The notes: generated by a model from the letters alone, not told the origin. Numbered from the stretch's first letter, positions 8,175 to 17,281 are shown. The stretch: 64,000 nt of DNA from Gemmobacter sp. (GCF_034676705.1 NZ_JAUCBS010000001.1:1-64000), one strand, 5' to 3'. Program-made: numbers and translations.

Positions 8175-9926
8175 CTATCCGCGGTCGCGCAGGCTGTAAT
8201 AGACCAGCGCCAGCACCGACCACAGCATCAGCAGGAAGAAGCCCACCAGCCCCAGCAGCACCGGCCGGTCGGGATATTCGGATTTCTGCGCCAGCGTCGG
8301 GCGGATGTAGGTGGCCAGATACAGCGTCTGGCGTTCCGCGCGCGACCGGGCGGCATCCAGCGCGGCCTGGGCGGCGCGATAGGTGGCCTCGGCCACCTCC
8401 TGGTCCACCAGCAGGCTTTCGTAGCGGGCGATCAGCGTGGGGTAGTCGGTTTCCGAGATGGTGACATCCTGCGCGGCAAAGCTCTGGCGTTCCTGGGCGA
8501 TCCGTTCGCGGATCACCTCGATGCGGCGTTGCAGCTGGCGGCGGCGGGGGTCGCCCTCGTCGATGCCGGTCAGCAGATCCAGGTCGACAAGGGCCTGGGC
8601 CAGCTGTTCCTGCAAGCTGGTCAGGATGCCCATGCGGCCCTGGATGTCGGCCGCCGGATCGACGATCTGGGTGGTGGCGCGAAACGAGGTCAGCGCCTCG
8701 CGCGCGGCGCGCAGCCGGGCGACGGACTGGTCCAGATCCTGTTGCGCCCAGGCCATGGCATCGCGGCGGGCGGTATCGTTCAGCTGGTTGATCATCGCCT
8801 GGCTTTCGGCGACCAGCTGCGTGGCCACCGACCGGGCAAAGGCCGGATCATGGGCCCGGACCTCGACCTCGATCAGGCCGCTGCCCTCGTCGTAGCTGAT
8901 GCGCACCATGCGCGACCAGAACTCTGTCAGCTCCTCGATCGTGGCATCGGGCCACAGCGAGAACAGCGGGTCATGGGGCCAGTTGCGGGCATAATGCGCG
9001 ACCAGCCCGACATCGCCATCCACCCGGGCGACCAGATCCTGGCTCTGGATGTATTCGTAAAGCACGCGGGCGTTCGATCCGCTGGAACTGCCGACCCCCA
9101 GCATCTGCGCCAGCCCCCCGGCCACCGCCCCGGCCGAGGCGGTTTCCTCTTGCCGGACGGTAAAGCCGACCTTCGAGGCATACTGGTCCTGGGCCAGCAC
9201 CCACAGATAGGCAGCGGTCAGCAGCAGCGGCAAGGCCACGACCAGCAGCAGCGTCAGGACAAGCCCGCGGTGGCGCGGCTGCATCCGGGCCGGAGAGACC
9301 AGCGGACGCACCTGAACCTCGGCCAGCGCGGCGGCCCAGGCGCCCGGTTTGGGCGGGGCCTCGCCGCCGGCCGGGCCGACGGCAGGGGCCTGGCCGGGGG
9401 GCGGGGGCCTGGTTGCCGGCGGGGCCGCCCGTGTCACGGCGGGAACGGCAGGGCCGGCTGCCAGCGCGGCAGGGCCGGCCGGCTTTTGCGCCGGGGCGGC
9501 CGCAGGTTTCGCCGGGGCGGGCGCAGGGCCAGGAACGGCGGGCCGGGGGGCAGGCGCCGGGGCAGCGGGTTTCGGGGGCGCCGCCTGCGGGGCCTGGGCA
9601 CCGCCGGCCGGCACCGGCGCGGCGGCCGGTTTCGGGGCCTGGGGGGCGGCCGGGGCCACGGGGCCGGAGGGCGCGGCGGCAGACGGGGCGGCGGGCCCGT
9701 CCTGCGGCGCGGGGGGCACCGCTGCGGCCTGTGCCCCGGGCTTCGGCGCGCCGCCTTCGGTCACCGGCACGATCCTTGGCCCCACGGGCAGGCCCGCGGC
9801 GATGCGTTCGGCCTGCCGCTGGGCGCGGCGTTCGTCAAGGCGGGCCTGGCGCAGCTCGGGCGAAAGGTGGGAACCCGGCTTGCCATCATCCTTGCCGTCC
9901 GCCCCGTATGGATCGTTTTTCGCCAC
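8175..9926 (-). CDS. kpsE: capsule polysaccharide export inner-membrane protein with long Pro/Ala-rich N-terminal extension
   Basis: Membrane-periplasmic (PCP-type) partner of the KpsMT exporter. The 583-residue protein has a first membrane helix at about 220-244, a periplasmic coiled-coil region (QQDLDQSVARLRAAREAL; LQRRIEVIRERIAQE) and a second helix near 558-578 close to the C terminus, the usual KpsE topology. Unlike the roughly 380-residue Escherichia coli protein, it carries about 200 extra residues at the N terminus. These are very rich in proline and alanine and follow a charged start (MAKNDPYG, DERRAQRQAERIAAG). GTG start at 9926. First gene of the kpsE-kpsT-glf-GT4 operon, divergent from kpsM. 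Confidence 0.88.
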   Translation of the reverse strand: MAKNDPYGADGKDDGKPGSHLSPELRQARLDERRAQRQAERIAAGLPVGPRIVPVTEGGAPKPGAQAAAVPPAPQDGPAAPSAAAPSGPVAPAAPQAPKPAAAPVPAGGAQAPQAAPPKPAAPAPAPRPAVPGPAPAPAKPAAAPAQKPAGPAALAAGPAVPAVTRAAPPATRPPPPGQAPAVGPAGGEAPPKPGAWAAALAEVQVRPLVSPARMQPRHRGLVLTLLLVVALPLLLTAAYLWVLAQDQYASKVGFTVRQEETASAGAVAGGLAQMLGVGSSSGSNARVLYEYIQSQDLVARVDGDVGLVAHYARNWPHDPLFSLWPDATIEELTEFWSRMVRISYDEGSGLIEVEVRAHDPAFARSVATQLVAESQAMINQLNDTARRDAMAWAQQDLDQSVARLRAAREALTSFRATTQIVDPAADIQGRMGILTSLQEQLAQALVDLDLLTGIDEGDPRRRQLQRRIEVIRERIAQERQSFAAQDVTISETDYPTLIARYESLLVDQEVAEATYRAAQAALDAARSRAERQTLYLATYIRPTLAQKSEYPDRPVLLGLVGFFLLMLWSVLALVYYSLRDRG

Positions 9927-10016
9927 GTGGTGTCCCGTGCCTTTCGATGCCCGTTTGCGCCTGTCTGCGGTTTTCTACATAATCCCGGCAGTCTGCACCA
10001 GTTCAAGGATGGGGCC

Positions 10017-10841
10017 GTGACCGCCACCGGCACCGAATTGCCCGACCAGCCCGTGAAACTGCCCGATCGCGGCCCCCGGCCGCGCGCGGCGGCACGCACC
10101 ATCGTGGCGCTGATGCTGCGCGAGATGTCAACCCGCTACGGCCGGTCGCCCGGCGGCTACATCTGGGCCATCGTCGAGCCGCTGGCCGGCATCCTGCTGC
10201 TGTCGATCGCCTTTTCGATGCTGATGCGCTCGCCGCCGCTGGGGTCCAGCTTCGTGCTGTTCAAGGCCACCGGCATGATGCCCTTCATGCTCTACATGAC
10301 GATTTCCGGCTCTATCGGCCATGCGCTGCACTTTTCGCGGCCGCTGCTGCAATATCCCGGGGTGACCTGGCTGGATGCCATCGTGGCCCGGTTCACGCTG
10401 AACACCCTGACCTCGATCCTGGTGACCTACCTGATCCTGACCGGCATCCTGGTCTGGACCGGCACGCGCACCGTGCTGGACATGGGCGACATCGGGCTGG
10501 CGATCGGGCTGGCCGCGCTGCTGGGGCTGGGGATCGGGGTGCTGAACAGTTATCTCTCGCTGGCATTTCCGGTCTGGGATCAGGCCTGGGCCATCCTGAA
10601 CCGGCCGCTGTTCCTGATTTCCGGCATCCTGTTCCTGTACGAGGATTCGCCGAAACTGATCCAGGACATCCTGTGGTGGAACCCGCTGGTGCATATCATC
10701 GGCCTGATGCGGGCCGGGTTCTATCCGATGTATTATGCCAGCTATGTCTCGGTGATCTATGTGCTGACCTGCGCGCTGCTGCCGCTGGTGGCGGGGCTTT
10801 TGCTGCTGCACCGCCATCACCTCGATCTGCTCAACCGCTAG
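10017..10841 (+). CDS. kpsM: capsular polysaccharide ABC transporter permease
   Basis: Membrane permease of the ABC-2 polysaccharide exporter. The 274-residue product has the typical N-terminal segment ALMLREMSTRYGRSPGGYIWAIVEP followed by about six hydrophobic segments, and ends in a charged tail (HRHHLDLLNR). GTG at 10017 is chosen because AAGGA lies just upstream. It is transcribed divergently from kpsE across about 90 bases, so the exporter is split over two transcripts that may share a control region. Its 3' end overlaps by 11 bases the end of a convergent glycosyltransferase gene. Confidence 0.9.
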   Translation: MTATGTELPDQPVKLPDRGPRPRAAARTIVALMLREMSTRYGRSPGGYIWAIVEPLAGILLLSIAFSMLMRSPPLGSSFVLFKATGMMPFMLYMTISGSIGHALHFSRPLLQYPGVTWLDAIVARFTLNTLTSILVTYLILTGILVWTGTRTVLDMGDIGLAIGLAALLGLGIGVLNSYLSLAFPVWDQAWAILNRPLFLISGILFLYEDSPKLIQDILWWNPLVHIIGLMRAGFYPMYYASYVSVIYVLTCALLPLVAGLLLLHRHHLDLLNR

Positions 10842-11997
10842 GCGGGCCCAGATCCAGCGCGCGGTCCAGCGCCAGGGCCAGGCGGTCCTGGTCATGGGCG
10901 GCGCGGACAAAATCCTGCGCGGCGCGGCGCATGGGGCCAAAGCGGCCCGGGTCGGCCAGCACGGCGGCCAGCTGCGCCGCAAGGCTGGCCGCATCGGTGG
11001 CGGGCAGGAAATGCCGCCCCGGTTCCAGCCCGATCACCGCCGCCGGCCCGGGCGAGGCAATCACGATCAGCCCGGCCGCCGCCGCCTCGAGGATCTTGTT
11101 CTGCATGCCGGTAAAGGTCAGCACCGGGCACAGCGCCACATCCTGCCCGGCCAGCGCCAGGGCCATGTCGGCGGGTTCCTCGGCCCCGATGGGCAGGCCC
11201 GCTGCAAGGGTGGCGGCCAGCGCGGGGGCACCCCGGCCCAGCAGGGTCAGCTCTGCCGTGCCTGCGGCCACCAGCCCGGCCGCGCCCCGCACCGCCAGCC
11301 CGGCCGCCTCGCGGTTGGGAAAATAGGTGAAGTTCCCCGACACGCAGATCCGCAGCCGCCCCGGCCGCAGCGGTGCCGGGTCATGGAACCGCCCGGGCGC
11401 CAGGCTGAGCGGCAGGTGAATGAACCCCGGGTGGCGCGCCGCCTCGTCGGGATTGACGAGGATCACCGGGGCAAACAGCGCCGCGGCCCGCGCCTCGGCC
11501 CGGACCAGGCGGCGCGCCTCGAACCGCATCAGGGCGCGGCGCGGCCAGGGCGCGCGCGCGCCGATCCGGTCCATGTTCTCGGACAACAGGTCGATCATCT
11601 CCAGCCAGCGGCGGGGGGGGGCGGCGGCCAGCCAGGGTTCCAGCGCCAGCGCCGGACGCAGGGTGATGAAGCCCACCGCATCGAACCCCCCCGTCGCCAG
11701 CAAGCCGCGAAAGGCCCGCACGAAGGCCGGCTGGCGCCAGATCCCCGCCTGGATCGGCAGGCCGCCCGGCAGCCCCCGCAAGGCGCCCAGAACGGCGCGG
11801 GGGGCGGAAAACGGCACCTCGACCAGCCGCACGCCGGGATCGGGCCAGGGCGTATCGTCCCCGCCACCAAAGCTCAGCACCGTCACCTCGCCATGACGGC
11901 GCAGCATGGCGATGCGGGCGCGCAGCACCACCCCGTCGCCCCGCCCGACCTGCCGCGCCGACCGGCAGGCCACCAGCAGAAAGCGCCGCCCGCTCAT
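10831..11997 (-). CDS. glycosyltransferase, GT4-like
   Basis: 388 residues. The C-terminal half resembles a GT-B/GT4 nucleotide-sugar domain: a glycine-rich LRICVSGNFTYFPNREA segment (typical of the subgroup with YFPN), then ALCPVLTFTGMQNKILEAAAAGL, where the E and the KILEA region match the EX7E-like site. The N-terminal half (LLVACRSARQVGRGDGVVLR) is GT-B-like but less conserved. The start overlaps the stop of the upstream GT2 gene (ATGA), so the two are translationally coupled. It converges on kpsM. The sugar added is not known. Confidence 0.78.
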   Translation of the reverse strand: MSGRRFLLVACRSARQVGRGDGVVLRARIAMLRRHGEVTVLSFGGGDDTPWPDPGVRLVEVPFSAPRAVLGALRGLPGGLPIQAGIWRQPAFVRAFRGLLATGGFDAVGFITLRPALALEPWLAAAPPRRWLEMIDLLSENMDRIGARAPWPRRALMRFEARRLVRAEARAAALFAPVILVNPDEAARHPGFIHLPLSLAPGRFHDPAPLRPGRLRICVSGNFTYFPNREAAGLAVRGAAGLVAAGTAELTLLGRGAPALAATLAAGLPIGAEEPADMALALAGQDVALCPVLTFTGMQNKILEAAAAGLIVIASPGPAAVIGLEPGRHFLPATDAASLAAQLAAVLADPGRFGPMRRAAQDFVRAAHDQDRLALALDRALDLGPPSG

Positions 11998-13031
11998 GGC
12001 ACGCGAGGCGGGGCGATGGCCTGGGCGCCCGCATGGGCCAGCACCTGATCATGCGGGCGGCTGGTGCGCCGCGCCAGCCCGTCGGCCAGCGCAAGGCCCA
12101 GCAGCCGCAGGAAGACCCGGCCCTGCCCGGGGTGGCGGCGCGCCTTCATCAGCCATTTCGGCACCAGCACCAGCAGCGCCGGCCAGAACCACGGGCCGGC
12201 ACAGCGGCGGTGGAACATCAGCATGTTGCGGTAATAGTAATAGGCCTTCCACAGCGGGGTGAACCGCCCCGGCGCCCCGGAAAAGGTGGAACAATCATGC
12301 TCGAACCGCAGCGCGGGGGCAAAGCCCAGGGGGCCCCCCGCCTGGGTCAGGCCCAGGGTGTAAAGCCCGTCATCGGCATAAAGGAACAGCCGCCCGTCGG
12401 GATAGCCCGCCCGCGCGATCGCCGCGCGCGACAGGAACAGCCCCACGAAGGACGCCCCGTCCACCGCCCGCACCGCCGCCCCCGGGGCATAATCGGCCCG
12501 GCCCAGCGCCAGCCCCCGCCCCGTCAGCCGCCCGGCCAGCCGGCGCAGCGGCTGGCGGAACGGGTTCTGCCAGGGCCGGTTCATCGCGCAGATCCGGCCA
12601 TCGGGGTAATGCACGGCCGCAGCCAGCGCCTCCCATCCGGTGCGGTCCATGGCGGCAAAGGCCGCCAGCGCGCCGGGATCGGGGCGGGCGTCATCATCCA
12701 TCACCACCAGCCAGTCGGGATCGAACCGCTCCATGGCCAGGCGCATCCCGGCCTCGAACCCGCCGGCACCGCCCAGGTTGCGGTCGGGGTGCAGCACCAC
12801 CAGCCGGGGATCGGCCTGGGCCCCCAGCCAGGGGCCGGTGCCATCGTCGGACAGGTTGTCGACCACCACCACCGCCGCCAGCAGCGATGCCGGGCTGGCC
12901 AGCAGGCGGTCCAGCGTGATGCGCAGATGGGCCAGGCGGTTGTGGGTGACGACGACGGCAACCAGCGGCACCCTGCGGCCATCGGGGGCCGGATCGGGCG
13001 GGTGCGGATGGGGCGCCTGCTGCAATGCCAT
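11994..13031 (-). CDS. glycosyltransferase family 2
   Basis: Inverting GT-A enzyme acting in the cytoplasm. The 345-residue product begins with VAVVVTHNRLAHLRITLDRLL, has the nucleotide-sugar motif NLGGAGGFEAGM and the metal site VMDDDARPDPGAL, and ends with a basic tail. The order NLGGAGGF...DDDA is that of GlfT-like/rhamnosyl and galactofuranosyl GT2 proteins. With glf in the neighbourhood, a galactofuranosyl role is possible; that part is inference. It is the upstream gene of a two-gene unit with the GT4-like gene. About 80 bases separate it from the cysNC stop. Confidence 0.85.
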   Translation of the reverse strand: MALQQAPHPHPPDPAPDGRRVPLVAVVVTHNRLAHLRITLDRLLASPASLLAAVVVVDNLSDDGTGPWLGAQADPRLVVLHPDRNLGGAGGFEAGMRLAMERFDPDWLVVMDDDARPDPGALAAFAAMDRTGWEALAAAVHYPDGRICAMNRPWQNPFRQPLRRLAGRLTGRGLALGRADYAPGAAVRAVDGASFVGLFLSRAAIARAGYPDGRLFLYADDGLYTLGLTQAGGPLGFAPALRFEHDCSTFSGAPGRFTPLWKAYYYYRNMLMFHRRCAGPWFWPALLVLVPKWLMKARRHPGQGRVFLRLLGLALADGLARRTSRPHDQVLAHAGAQAIAPPRVP

Positions 13032-13081
13032 GCCGGCTGGATAGCAAAGGTTCCGCCCCCTCTCAACCCGGGGCCAGCCAG

Positions 13082-13107
13082 GCGGGCGCCGGGGGACCGG
13101 CGCCCGC
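13082..13107 (-). terminator. hairpin after cysNC
   Basis: A perfect 11-base-pair stem (GCGGGCGCCGG / CCGGCGCCCGC) with a four-base loop starts seven bases downstream of the cysNC stop. No T run follows on the minus strand, so it may act as a processing or factor-dependent terminator. Confidence 0.5.
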
Positions 13108-13113
13108 AGGGGA

Positions 13114-15024
13114 TCAGTTCGGGATCAGCCGGGCGATGATCAGATCGGCGGCCTGGTCCGGGGTCATCTCGGTGGTGTCGATGCGCAGCTCCGGGGCATC
13201 CGGCGCCTCATAGGGCGAATCGATGCCGGTGAAGTTCTTCAGCTTGCCGGACCGCGCCTTGGCATAGAGCCCCTTCACGTCGCGGCCCTCGGCCACGTCC
13301 AGCGGCGTATCGACAAAGACCTCCAGGAACTCGCCCGGCTGCATCATGCCGCGCACCAGGTCGCGTTCCGACCGGAAGGGCGAGATGAAGGCGGTGATCA
13401 CGATCAGCCCGGCATCGGTCATCAGCTTGGCCACCTCGCCGACGCGGCGGATGTTTTCCACCCGGTCGGTTTCGGTGAAGCCCAGATCCTTGTTCAGCCC
13501 GTGGCGCACGTTGTCGCCATCCAGCAGGAAGGTGTGGCGGTTCATCCGCGCCAGCTTCTTTTCAAGGACGTTGGCGATGGTCGACTTGCCCGATCCCGAC
13601 AGGCCGGTCAGCCACAGCACCGCCGGCTTCTGGTTCTTCATCGCGGCGTGATGGTCGCGCCCGATGTCGGTGGCCTGCCAGTGGATGTTCTGCGACCGGC
13701 GCAGCGCGAAATGGATCATCCCGGCGGCAACCGTGTGGTTGGTGATCTTGTCGATCAGGATGAACCCGCCCAGGTCGCGGTTTTCCGCATAGGGGGCAAA
13801 GGCGATCTGGCGGTCGGTGGTCACATTGGCCACGCCGATCGCGTTCAGATCCAGCGTCCGGGCCGCCAGATGTTCCTGGGTGTTGACGTTGATCTCGAAC
13901 TTCGGCGGCTGCACCGTGGCCGAGACGGTCTGCGCGCCGATCTTCAGCCAGTAGGGCCGGCCGGGCAGCAGGGCGTGTTCGTCCATCCAGACCAGCGTGG
14001 TCTCGAACTGGTCGGCCACCTCCAGCGGGTCGGCGGCGGCCGCGATCACCTGCCCGCGCGAACAGTCGATCTCGTCGGCCAGGGTCAGCGTGACGGATTC
14101 GCCCGCCACCGCCAGATCGCGGTCGCCTTCCGGCGCCACGATGCGCGCCACGGTCGAGGTCTTGCCCGAGGGCAGCACCCGGATGGCATCGCCCGGCCGC
14201 ACCTGGCCGGCGGTGATCAGCCCGGCAAAGCCGCGGAAATCCAGGTTGGGGCGGTTCACCCATTGCACCGGCATGCGGAACGGGCCGGTCTGGTCGCGGG
14301 TATCCTCCAGCTCGACCGCTTCCAGATGCGGCAGCAGGGCGGGGCCGGTGTACCAGGGGGTATTCTGCGACGGGCCGGTGATGTTGTCGCCCTTGAAGCC
14401 CGAGATCGGCATGGCGGTAAAGGCGGTGATGCCGATGCTTTCGGCAAAGGCGCGGTAGTCGGCCACGATGCGGTCGAAGGTGGCCTGATCGTAACCGACC
14501 AGATCCATCTTGTTCACCGCCAGCACGATGTGGCGGATGCCCAGCAGATGCACCAGATAGCTGTGGCGGCGGGTCTGGGTCAGCACGCCCTTGCGCGCGT
14601 CGATCAGGATCACCGCCAGATCGGCGGTCGAGGCGCCGGTCACCATGTTGCGGGTATATTGTTCGTGGCCGGGGGTATCGGCCACGATGAACTTGCGCTT
14701 TTCGGTGGCGAAGAACCGGTAGGCCACATCGATGGTGATGCCCTGTTCGCGTTCCGCCGCCAGCCCGTCGACCAGCAGGGCAAAGTCGATCTCCTGGCCC
14801 TGGGTGCCCACGCGCCTGCTGTCGGCTTCCAGCGCCGCCAGCTGGTCTTCGAAGATCATCTTGCTGTCATAGAGCAGCCGGCCGATCAGCGTCGACTTGC
14901 CGTCATCGACCGAACCGCAGGTGATGAAGCGCAGCATGGTCTTGTGCTGGTGCGCCTGAAGATAGGCGCCGATATCCTCGGCGATAAGCGCGTCGGTCTT
15001 GTAAACGGAATCGTTGGTCGTCAT
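13114..15024 (-). CDS. cysNC: bifunctional sulfate adenylyltransferase subunit 1 / adenylylsulfate kinase
   Basis: Fused CysN (GTPase subunit of ATP sulfurylase) and CysC (APS kinase). Together with CysD it turns sulfate into PAPS, the donor for sulfotransferases. Of 636 residues, about 1-440 are an EF-Tu-like GTPase: GSVDDGKSTLIGRLLYDSK, DTPGHEQYTRNM and NKMDLVG. Residues about 455-636 are the kinase, with P-loop LTGLSGSGKST, DGDNVRHGLNKDLGF and ISPFRSERDLVR. It lies 36 bases after cysD. No sulfite-forming cysH or cysI is nearby, and four sulfotransferase genes (one broken) share the window. That suggests PAPS is made here for polysaccharide sulfation rather than cysteine synthesis. Confidence 0.95.
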   Translation of the reverse strand: MTTNDSVYKTDALIAEDIGAYLQAHQHKTMLRFITCGSVDDGKSTLIGRLLYDSKMIFEDQLAALEADSRRVGTQGQEIDFALLVDGLAAEREQGITIDVAYRFFATEKRKFIVADTPGHEQYTRNMVTGASTADLAVILIDARKGVLTQTRRHSYLVHLLGIRHIVLAVNKMDLVGYDQATFDRIVADYRAFAESIGITAFTAMPISGFKGDNITGPSQNTPWYTGPALLPHLEAVELEDTRDQTGPFRMPVQWVNRPNLDFRGFAGLITAGQVRPGDAIRVLPSGKTSTVARIVAPEGDRDLAVAGESVTLTLADEIDCSRGQVIAAAADPLEVADQFETTLVWMDEHALLPGRPYWLKIGAQTVSATVQPPKFEINVNTQEHLAARTLDLNAIGVANVTTDRQIAFAPYAENRDLGGFILIDKITNHTVAAGMIHFALRRSQNIHWQATDIGRDHHAAMKNQKPAVLWLTGLSGSGKSTIANVLEKKLARMNRHTFLLDGDNVRHGLNKDLGFTETDRVENIRRVGEVAKLMTDAGLIVITAFISPFRSERDLVRGMMQPGEFLEVFVDTPLDVAEGRDVKGLYAKARSGKLKNFTGIDSPYEAPDAPELRIDTTEMTPDQAADLIIARLIPN

Positions 15025-15060
15025 GGCATACCTGGTGCAAAAGGACGCGGAGGGGGCGGC

Positions 15061-15966
15061 TCAGAAATAGCCGTCCTGCTTTTTCTTCTCCATCGACGCG
15101 GCCTGGTCGTGGTCGATGGCGCGGCCCTGGCGTTCCGAGGTGGTGGTCAGCAGCATTTCCTGGATCACCTCGGGCAGGGTCGTCGCAGCGCTTTCCACCG
15201 CGCCGGTCAGCGGGTAGCAGCCCAGCGTGCGGAACCGGATCGAGCGCATCTCGGGCGTCTCGCCCTCGCGCAGCGGGAACCGGTCGTCATCGACCATCAG
15301 GATCAGCCCGTCGCGCACCACCGTGGGGCGCGGGGCCGAGAAATACAGCGGCACGATCTCGATGCCTTCGAGGTGGATGTATTGCCAGATGTCCAGCTCG
15401 GTCCAGTTCGAGATCGGGAACACCCGCACGCTTTCGCCCCTGGCCTTGCGCGCATTGTAAAGCCGCCACAGTTCCGGGCGCTGGTTCTTGGGATCCCAGC
15501 GGTGGTTGGCCGAGCGGAACGAGAACACCCGTTCCTTGGCGCGGGATTTCTCCTCGTCGCGCCGCGCGCCGCCAAAGGCCGCGTCGAAGCCGTATTTGTC
15601 CAGCGCCTGCTTCAGCCCTTCGGTCTTCCACATGTCGGTGTGCAGCGAGCCGTGATCGAACGGGTTGATGCCGCGCTCCTGCGCTTCGGGGTTGTGATAG
15701 ACCAGCAGCTGCATGCCGGCATCGGCCGCGGCCTTGTCGCGCAGCTTGTACATGTCCTGGAATTTCCAGGTGGTATCGACATGCAGCAGCGGGAAGGGCG
15801 GCGGGGCCGGGTAAAAGGCCTTTTTCGCCAGATGCAGCATGACCGCGCTGTCCTTGCCCACGCTATAGAGCATGACAGGATTTTCGGCTTCGGAAACGAC
15901 CTCGCGCAGGATGTGGATGCTTTCGGCTTCCAGGCGCTGCAGGTGGGTCAGGGTCTTCATGCTCAT
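15061..15966 (-). CDS. cysD: sulfate adenylyltransferase subunit 2
   Basis: Catalytic ATP-pyrophosphatase subunit of ATP sulfurylase. The 301-residue product has the PP-loop MLYSVGKDSAVMLHLA, then LLHVDTTWKFQDMY, AFGGARRDEEKSRAKERVFSFR (seen in parts) and a C-terminal GRAIDHDQAASMEKKKQDGYF region typical of CysD. It precedes cysNC by 36 bases as one operon. Upstream it is divergent from a LuxR-type regulator, with a perfect 16-base palindrome in the 92-base gap. Confidence 0.95.
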   Translation of the reverse strand: MSMKTLTHLQRLEAESIHILREVVSEAENPVMLYSVGKDSAVMLHLAKKAFYPAPPPFPLLHVDTTWKFQDMYKLRDKAAADAGMQLLVYHNPEAQERGINPFDHGSLHTDMWKTEGLKQALDKYGFDAAFGGARRDEEKSRAKERVFSFRSANHRWDPKNQRPELWRLYNARKARGESVRVFPISNWTELDIWQYIHLEGIEIVPLYFSAPRPTVVRDGLILMVDDDRFPLREGETPEMRSIRFRTLGCYPLTGAVESAATTLPEVIQEMLLTTTSERQGRAIDHDQAASMEKKKQDGYF

Positions 15967-16027
15967 GGGCGGCCTTTGGATCAGAACGGGGCTTTGGGGG
16001 ATTTACCTGCCGCGCCGGCCATGCGAA

Positions 16028-16043
16028 CCCCCCATATGGGGGG
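16028..16043. promoter_or_regulatory. 16-bp perfect palindrome between cysD and the LuxR-type gene
   Basis: CCCCCCATATGGGGGG reads the same on both strands. It lies 62 bases upstream of cysD and 15 bases upstream of the regulator start, where it may also overlap the regulator's ribosome site. A palindrome of this kind in a divergent promoter is a plausible dimer-binding operator. No known consensus is assigned. Confidence 0.45.
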
Positions 16044-16058
16044 CAAAAGGGCGAACCG

Positions 16059-17054
16059 ATGTCCGATGACAGCGAACTTCTGGCCGCGCTGATGGCCGCG
16101 GCCCTGGCCCCGGCCGACGAGGCCGATCTGTGGCCGGCCTTTCTGGACCGGCTGGCGCGGCTGACCCAGGCCGACAGCGCCTGGCTGCTGCTGGCGCCCC
16201 AGGGCGCGCCGGAACGGCTGTGGCAGGCCGGCGCCCCCTGGGCCGGCCCGGCCGAGGCGGCAGGCCGGATGCGGGCCGGCCGGGTCTATTCGCAGGTCGA
16301 CCTGCCAGGCAGCGCGCCGCCGCCCCGGCCGCTGCGCGCGCTGCGGCTGCCGCTGGCGGCGGGCGGGGCGGTCACGCTGGCGCTGGGGCGCGGCGGGGCG
16401 GATTTCCGCGCGCTGGACGGGGTGCGGCTTTCGGGGCTGGTGCCGCATCTGGGCCCGGCGATGGACGGCTGGCTGCGGCTGATGCGCCAGCAGGACCGCG
16501 CCCGGATCGACGGCCGGATGCTGGCCGATCTGGGCGGCGGCTGGATGCTGCTGACACCCTCGGGCCAGGTGGCCGAGCTGTCCCCGGGGCTGGCCGCGCG
16601 GCTGGAGGCGCTGGCCGGCATCCAGCTGCGCGCCGATGGCTGGCTGGCCTGCCCCGACCCGGGCGCGATGCCCGCGCTGCGCCAGGCGGTGGCGGCGGCG
16701 CAGGTGCCGGGGGCGGGGCCGCAATGGCTGGCGCTGTCGCAGGGTCCGGCGGTGCAGATGGTGGTGACCTCCGGGCCCGCAGGCCTGGTCGGGCGGCTGC
16801 GCCATGCGCTGTCGGCCCGGGCCCTGCCGGTCGGACGGCTGGCCGGCCTGCTGGGGATCAGCCGCAGCGAGGCGCGGCTGGCCGCGCGGCTGTGCGATGG
16901 CCAGAGCCTGGCCGAGGCCGCGCAGGATCTGGGCTGGACGATGGAAACCGCGCGCAGCTGTTCCAAACGGATCTTTGCCCGCACCGGCAGCCGCGGCCAG
17001 CCCGACCTGCTGCGCCGCATGCTGGAAAGCGCGATCTGGCTGGATCAGGGCTAG
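16059..17054 (+). CDS. LuxR-type helix-turn-helix transcriptional regulator
   Basis: 331 residues. The C-terminal 65 or so residues (LLGISRSEARLAARLCDGQSLAEAAQDLGWTMETARSCSKRIFARTGSRGQPDLLRRML, in pieces) match a LuxR/GerE DNA-binding domain: LS..EARLA..L..G.S..E.A..LG....T.R...K.I..K.G...Q..L. The N-terminal part has no recognisable phosphoacceptor or autoinducer domain and looks like a GAF/PAS-like sensor. It is divergent from cysD with a perfect palindrome in the gap, so it may regulate sulfate activation or itself. No acyl-homoserine-lactone synthase is in the window. The function is inferred only from the HTH. Confidence 0.7.
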   Translation: MSDDSELLAALMAAALAPADEADLWPAFLDRLARLTQADSAWLLLAPQGAPERLWQAGAPWAGPAEAAGRMRAGRVYSQVDLPGSAPPPRPLRALRLPLAAGGAVTLALGRGGADFRALDGVRLSGLVPHLGPAMDGWLRLMRQQDRARIDGRMLADLGGGWMLLTPSGQVAELSPGLAARLEALAGIQLRADGWLACPDPGAMPALRQAVAAAQVPGAGPQWLALSQGPAVQMVVTSGPAGLVGRLRHALSARALPVGRLAGLLGISRSEARLAARLCDGQSLAEAAQDLGWTMETARSCSKRIFARTGSRGQPDLLRRMLESAIWLDQG

Positions 17055-17132
17055 CAGGCGGTGCGGAGCCGTGCTGCGCAAGGCGGCCGGGGATTGCGCA
17101 GTTGCGGGCAGGTTGCTCTGGCGGGGCGCGCG

Positions 17133-17219
17133 AGGGGGGCCCTGCCCCCCTGGGGACCGGCCCGCCGGTGGCCCCCGCGTGGCGCCTGCCCCCCGGGATA
17201 TTTGGATCAAGGCGAAAGG
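17133..17219 (+). repeat. dispersed intergenic element, copy 1 (hairpin plus GGATATTT tail)
   Basis: A perfect hairpin AGGGGGGC/GCCCCCCT with a three-base loop (17133-17151) is followed by GC-rich sequence and a tail GGGATATTTGGATCAAGG then CGAAAGGG (17195-17220). The tail matches, in reverse orientation, the element at 23951-24008. It lies in the 227-base gap between the LuxR-type gene and repA and may end their convergent transcripts. Confidence 0.6.
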
Positions 17220-17281
17220 GGGCGGGCGCCACCTGCGCCATCAACCGGCCGTTTCGTGGCGCGTGACCGAATTGCAAAGGC

